Below are positions 59,018 to 64,000 of a stretch of DNA of 64,000 nucleotides, one piece after another. The position numbers and the translations under genes are program-made. The DNA lies in assembly GCA_003117195.1 (NCBI GenBank), contig BDSI01000031.1:223501-287500 (forward strand), in the 5' to 3' direction. Within the stretch, counting starts at the first letter, position 1. Each line of letters opens with the position of its first letter. The notes below the pieces were generated by a model, which ran no database searches, was not told where the DNA came from, and worked only from the letters and a program-made list of their open reading frames with translations. This stretch comes from Eudorina sp. 2006-703-Eu-15 (lineage: Eukaryota > Chlorophyta > Chlorophyceae > Chlamydomonadales > Volvocaceae).

Positions 59018-62000
59018 GGTCCGTGTGAGGGGTCCTGTGGAGGTGGACTCAGGACAAGTGATTTTGGAGGATTGGGGTACACGGACGGGCGCAGGAAAGG
59101 GCGATGCGCGCTGGGTGAGTGGAAGGTATTACGCAACGTGATTTACGATGGCCACGATGACATGTCTTGCATTTGGCGCGTCAGAACATTTGCAAGGAAT
59201 CCTGTTTCGAAGCGCAGCTTGGGTCCCAAGTACTCACTTGTACGACAGTGGCGGTTGTGGTCTCATGCAACTCTTGTACCCGGGTCATTCTGTGGTGGTC
59301 ACCGTTGGGGCGTTGGATATGGTTGGGGCGTTGGATATGGTTGGGGCGTTGGATATGGTTGGGGCGTTGGATATGGTTGGGGCGGGGTACCAACTGAAAC
59401 GGACTGGACAGAGTCAGGTTAACTGGGCGGGCTGGGTGACGTCTCCGGCGCCACAAAGGCCGCACCCTGACCCCGACCCGGCCCGTGTGGTCCCACGGGC
59501 CGATGAGCGCCACTGCTCGGGCCCTCCCCCCTCCCCCCCGAGGGGGCAGATGAGGTGAGGCCGCGGTCAGGCTGCTGCAGCGATGTATCGGTGTACACTA
59601 CAGTACGGCAGCCCCGCGTTGAAAAGAGAGAAGCTATGCGCGCGTGGTTTTGTGCTTGCCCGGCTTCCAGCGGCAATCGGGTGGTCAATTCGGGATGGTC
59701 CCGGTCTTCCGACTTGAGCTGCAGCAGTGGGACTCACAGGCCGGCAAGTGCCACTCACTGGATGGGCAGTGCGTGGGGTCCTGTGGGTATAGGAGCTGCC
59801 GGTGGTGGTGGTGGTGGTGCCAACCACTCGGGTGGCAGGGCCGTCCACGATCCACCTTCAGTCGGTGTGGTGGTCCGTTCGCCGGGGGCCTTATACGCGG
59901 CTGGACTGACACCGATGACCCACTCGGGGTTGGGTCCGCTGTAACGACATAACGACATAACGGTCAGAGGACAGGACCAGACGTTACATCAACCTAGGTC
60001 GAGTGAATGAAACAACCAACAAATGAAACAGTGACGAACGCTTCGACGGAACACCAAAGCAAAGGGATCACCTGTACGGCACCTGCCGGGGGGAGAGGGG
60101 CCTCCCCCTGGACCGACCGCACGGTGCACCGCGCACCGGCCGGGTTTGCAAACCCCACCCTTGTCAAGTGAAGGACGGACATCCGCTTCGTGTCACCCGC
60201 TTCACCAAGGCCCCGACCCGTGTACAACGTACGTCATCGGCGCCCGTTGGAGAAGGTCTGCATGCGTCCGTGCCCGGGGGGCGAGTTGGGGCTTGGCTGC
60301 CACCGTTGCAACTTCATGCTGTTGGTTGGGACCCCCGGGGGCCTTCAGACCCCGGGCTGTACCGCAGTCGTGAAGTGCGGCCCCACACGCCGCACTCCCC
60401 CCCGGCAACCTTGAGAGGGAGGTCAGGCTGGGGTGTGGTGGGATGAGATGAGCAGCGCACGGCAGTGGTCAGCATGTGGTGTAGTGCGCAGTGCGCAGTA
60501 CCCCACACCCCTCTGCGACGAGGTAGTTACTGCGGCCTTCCGTCCATCCGGCAAAGGCAAGCGAGTGCAGGAACACCTGGCCGCGGTACTCCATGACCTT
60601 GACTGCGTCCTTGATCTTCGCAGGCCTGCAGAGCTGCGCGGCAAGGGGCGGGGTTTAGGGTTTTCGCTCTCGGAGGTCCAGCAACGTATCGGCATTCGCC
60701 ACGGGTTACTTCCCCCTAAGATCCCGTTCAGTAACGGCTTTTCATCATAGATGGGTCCCTCTTATCTATCTCCGATTTCCTGATTCGCTTTTTGGCGGGT
60801 GTTGTGGGCAAGTTGGGTGTAACTGACTGACACCAACTAAATTAATGATCATGGCTTCATGGGCTTGGCGGTGGTGGTGGTCATGATGGTGAACTTCGCA
60901 GCGGTAACGTTGGAACCAAACGGTCATTCGCCTTGCCCGCATTGGTCCAGGGACGCCTTCACGCGAGCGATGATCGATGACGGCCTCCGTCGAGCTGGCG
61001 GCGACCTTGGACTGAGCTGGCACACACAGGCGTAGCCTCGTTCCTCAGCTGCGTGTTTTTGCGATACGGAACGTACCGCAGCAAGCCACGCAAGTGAACG
61101 GGTCGGTTGGTTTGCGCGCGGACAACCGCGATGGAACACAGGTTGATGCCATGGGTTTTGAAGAGATAGGAACCCCCATAAACCTTATGAAAACTTATGT
61201 ATGTATCCAATGGTATACAAACGTACTTGCGCTTGCCAGTCGCGTTCCCCACGCATGTCCTGACAACATGGAAGCAACTCGTGGTGCGCAATTTGTCAAG
61301 ATGATCGCTTCCTACAGTTGCACTTAACTGCGCTATCTTATGGTAAAATCAGCACCCGCAGTCCATAAACCAGAGCTCACCAAGCGGCGGTAGCGAGTTC
61401 GCTGTCGTCGGGAAGCCGACCCCAACAAGGCTTCATGAAAGCCCTGCAGAAGACACAAATTCTTTATTGATAGATAATTATTAAAGCGAGCAGCCATTCA
61501 GCCATTCCGTCACGGAGAAGGCACTCGGCTTATGAACGGAAACTTTGGCGACCAGGGAACCTCTCACACAGACGGCTCAATGTCAGGAGCTTGGCACTCG
61601 CGTATAAGTCTGTTCAGTTGCGATAGAAGGGCCGCCCACAAACTGAGACTCAAAACTTTTACCTCACTTAGAAGTAGCTGAATGCTTGGACTATAAAAAT
61701 TCACGAACTTTGCTCATTACCCAGCAAGAAGTGAATCGAAACGCAGGCATGGAGCGTTTCGTCAATGCTAACGGGAGTGCAATACTACAGGCCGCATAAA
61801 CTCATTTTATAGTTGCAAACCATAGCTGCAGTTAATGGGGAAGAGGCGAGCTGTGCAGAAAGTGACTTCCTGTCAGAACTCAGAAGTCGGCTTGCACTGC
61901 CGTACCAGATGACAAGGTCACTACTGCCGTTGATGGTTTAGTGATGATTCTGAGTAGGTCTAGTGTCCCGACAAGATCCCGCGCCAATGCTTACAGCGCA

Positions 62001-64000
62001 TCCATAGGATACGTGACAGGACCAGTTCGCCGGATGTTCTGTTATGGACGCTGTGCACCGATAAAGATCCCGGGTGTGTCGGTCTGTATCTGCACCTCGG
62101 CTGCAGCCATCAGCTTTACTTGAAGCTGAGGTCCCTGATTGAAGATTGCCGCGTTTTGCTGGTCAAAACTGCGGGTACCGTACTGTTAGCGTCCTCCCCG
62201 TTCTGTAACCTGCTGATGTTTGTTCATTGGAACTGTTAGCTACCTGCCGTAACTTACGTGCAAGGTGTACCGCGGGGCACCCAGCACAAATGTTGCGCTG
62301 TTGTCGGCGGGGATGGCTGTTCTGTGTGTGCATGATCGGCGGGTCGCATGCTCAATTGCTCAGTCATCCTTCATCGCATGGCCATGAACATTCTGAGCGC
62401 GTTATGCCCTGCTAGGACTGTGCGTTACATAGGCAGTATTGAGAGCCGAGCGTGACTTCTCCGTGACATGGAAGCTGGGATGGAGCGTCCGAACGTGACC
62501 GAGCAACTTCAACCGCCACCTCGACGGAGGGACGTTGGTGCCCACCTCTGCATCATGTGCAATATTGCAGCATGCCTTGTTAATCATACAAATGCATCCT
62601 GTCTGACATTGCACCAGTCAATTCTCTGGGTAGCAGTTCGTCCACAACTAAACTTTGGGCCTTCCTCGGCCGCACACATTGTCGTAGGTGTCGTACAATG
62701 GTGGGCCCTACACCTCAAATACAGTGCGAAGCACTATCCCAGCATCTTGAGAAGCTTTTGCCAGCTCTCACCTACTACCTATGCATGTATGAACGTTTAC
62801 GCCACGCGCGCGCGGGTGTTTGATTTTCTGGTGGATGGCATCGGTGACGTGTCGATGCCCGAACTTCGTGAGAGTACTAGCTACCGGTACACAGATAGAA
62901 ATCCACCTCATTCCGAATCTACGTCCATGAGTTCCGTACGCTTTTCCCAAACATTCACCACTTGCCGTACACATACCGGCACCAGCCATTTTTCCACCAC
63001 CTGAGGCCGTTGAAGCCGAGCGGACTTCTGCAGGTCACTGCTGGCTGCCTCCTCTCCCCCGCGGGGTGTCAGCAGGCAGCTGGCATCCCCGCTTCGGCAT
63101 TTGGAAGGCTCCCCGCAGTGCAGTAGGGGCCGCCGAGCTTGCTGACGGGCGGGCGGAGGTGCACGGCCTGATGGGTCAAAGATGTCGGCTGCGGGCTCTC
63201 TCTACAATACATCCCCCACTGGCGGTGTCACGACTGTTGGTGTCAGCATGGCGGCCGCCATCGGCTCCTTAAGGGGCTGTCATGGCCCCTGGCTAGCTAG
63301 CTGGATCCCCCGGTAATGCCAACCGTGATGCCGTTCGTACGGTGAAGGCACACATCGCGCAGACCCCGACATGCGTCCACTTTTCAGCCGAGGCTATTGG
63401 CCGGCATGCACCTACCTGATCCATCCACCTTGTAAATGCGTGATCCTGGGGCCTGTCTGATGCGCCGTGGTGGCGTGGTTTCGTTCATGCAGTATTGGGT
63501 CAGGAAGCTTTTGCTGTCACCTATGACCCGCGGGGTCCGCTGTAACATCCTTAAGTAAATCAAGTAAGTACCATCAACAGCTGCGAGCCGCCCAACACCC
63601 GAAGTCCCAAACACCACCACCATAATCGAAAGCGGCGGAAGACCACTAGCTAGACCGGGCGGTCGACCGGTAGGGCCCAACGCAGGTAGGGCCCAACGTG
63701 CGACTAGGCCTGGCTGGTTTGGGGTCAGAGGTCAGGTGAGGCGTGTCAAGCTGGACCTTCAACATCCGCTGCCAGGTAGACATCCAACCAACCTGTGTTC
63801 CATTGGGGACTGCGGCGCCACAGCAAGGAACAAGGACGCCGAACCGCCTCCCCCGCCTGGTGTCCTTGATCCTCATTGTGGCGATGTGGGCGCTGTCTGG
63901 AACGCCACGCCACAATGGCCACGCGGTCGTCCCGCAGGTAGGGTGCTAACTCGGCTGCACAACCCAGTGTACGGATCCCTACGCGGTGCGCCGCAGACCT
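59018..64000. other. Downstream region without a convincing gene
   Basis: These 5 kb contain an 18-bp minisatellite (59304-59384) and an isolated exon-like minus-strand segment near 60485-60630. The part from about 61320 to 61860 is AT-richer. Remaining open frames, including one of 178 codons at 62468-63004, show neither the GC-biased codon use of the neighbouring genes nor any family motif. A gene with small exons could still be hidden here. Confidence 0.5.
59304..59384 (+). repeat. 18-bp minisatellite
   Basis: Four and a half perfect head-to-tail copies of an 18-bp unit, GTTGGGGCGTTGGATATG, start at 59304, 59322, 59340, 59358 and 59376. It lies about 290 bp past the stop codon of the TPR/DUF4470 gene. 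Confidence 0.95.

Noticed and set aside
62468..63004. 178-codon plus-strand open frame with a real ATG
   Set aside because: Codon use is unbiased, unlike every supported gene here, and there is no domain, helix pattern or splice context. A chance frame in a less GC-rich stretch is more likely.

Overview
This is a piece of a eukaryotic nuclear genome, most likely from a volvocine green alga (Chlamydomonas/Volvox group). The reasons are GC-rich, intron-dense genes with short GT-AG introns; coding sequence full of Ala, Gly and Gln runs; many micro- and minisatellites inside introns; and a gene set that includes a plastid FLU-like regulator of chlorophyll synthesis, a prolyl 4-hydroxylase with an ShKT tail and a cyclase-associated protein. 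No species can be named from the sequence alone. All exon structures were assembled by eye from splice sites, reading-frame phase and family motifs. For seven multi-exon models from start to stop the summed exon length is an exact multiple of three, which supports them.

Layout. 1-3655: repeat-rich, with no gene I can defend. 3656-9732 (-): cyclase-associated protein (CAP), 14 exons. 10106-10189: a near-perfect 38-bp hairpin. 10933-14427 (-) and 15266-18955 (-): two tandem, diverged copies of a gene resembling augmin subunit 3 (HAUS3/AUG3), with all four introns at matching places and phases. 19884-22155 (+): an unrecognised 576-residue protein with one membrane segment. 25045-29040 (+): prolyl 4-hydroxylase with an ShKT tail, nine exons. 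31019-31276 (+): a possible 85-residue membrane protein. 31582-36326 (+): TBC-domain Rab GTPase-activating protein, eight exons, one intron carrying about 600 bp of GGGGT repeats. 36512-36810 (-): a tiny protein resembling complex I subunit MWFE (NDUFA1). About 37459-46059 (+): a very large low-complexity putative membrane protein. 47871-51234 (+): FLU-like protein (FLP), seven exons. 52833-about 53140 (+): a tentative small gene start. 53976-59017 (+): a 1577-residue TPR / beta-helix / DUF4470-like protein in two exons. 59018-64000: no convincing gene, one 18-bp minisatellite and one isolated exon-like segment.

The genes do not form a pathway. They are ordinary eukaryotic neighbours serving actin dynamics (CAP), spindle or microtubule nucleation (the augmin-like pair, if correct), wall glycoprotein or collagen-like hydroxylation (P4H), vesicle traffic (TBC), respiration (MWFE-like) and tetrapyrrole control (FLP). 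The points most worth following up are the augmin-3-like tandem pair with a predicted GC-AG intron, the TPR/beta-helix/DUF4470 architecture, the unrecognised 576-residue and roughly 1631-residue proteins, the long hairpin, and the large G-rich intronic arrays.
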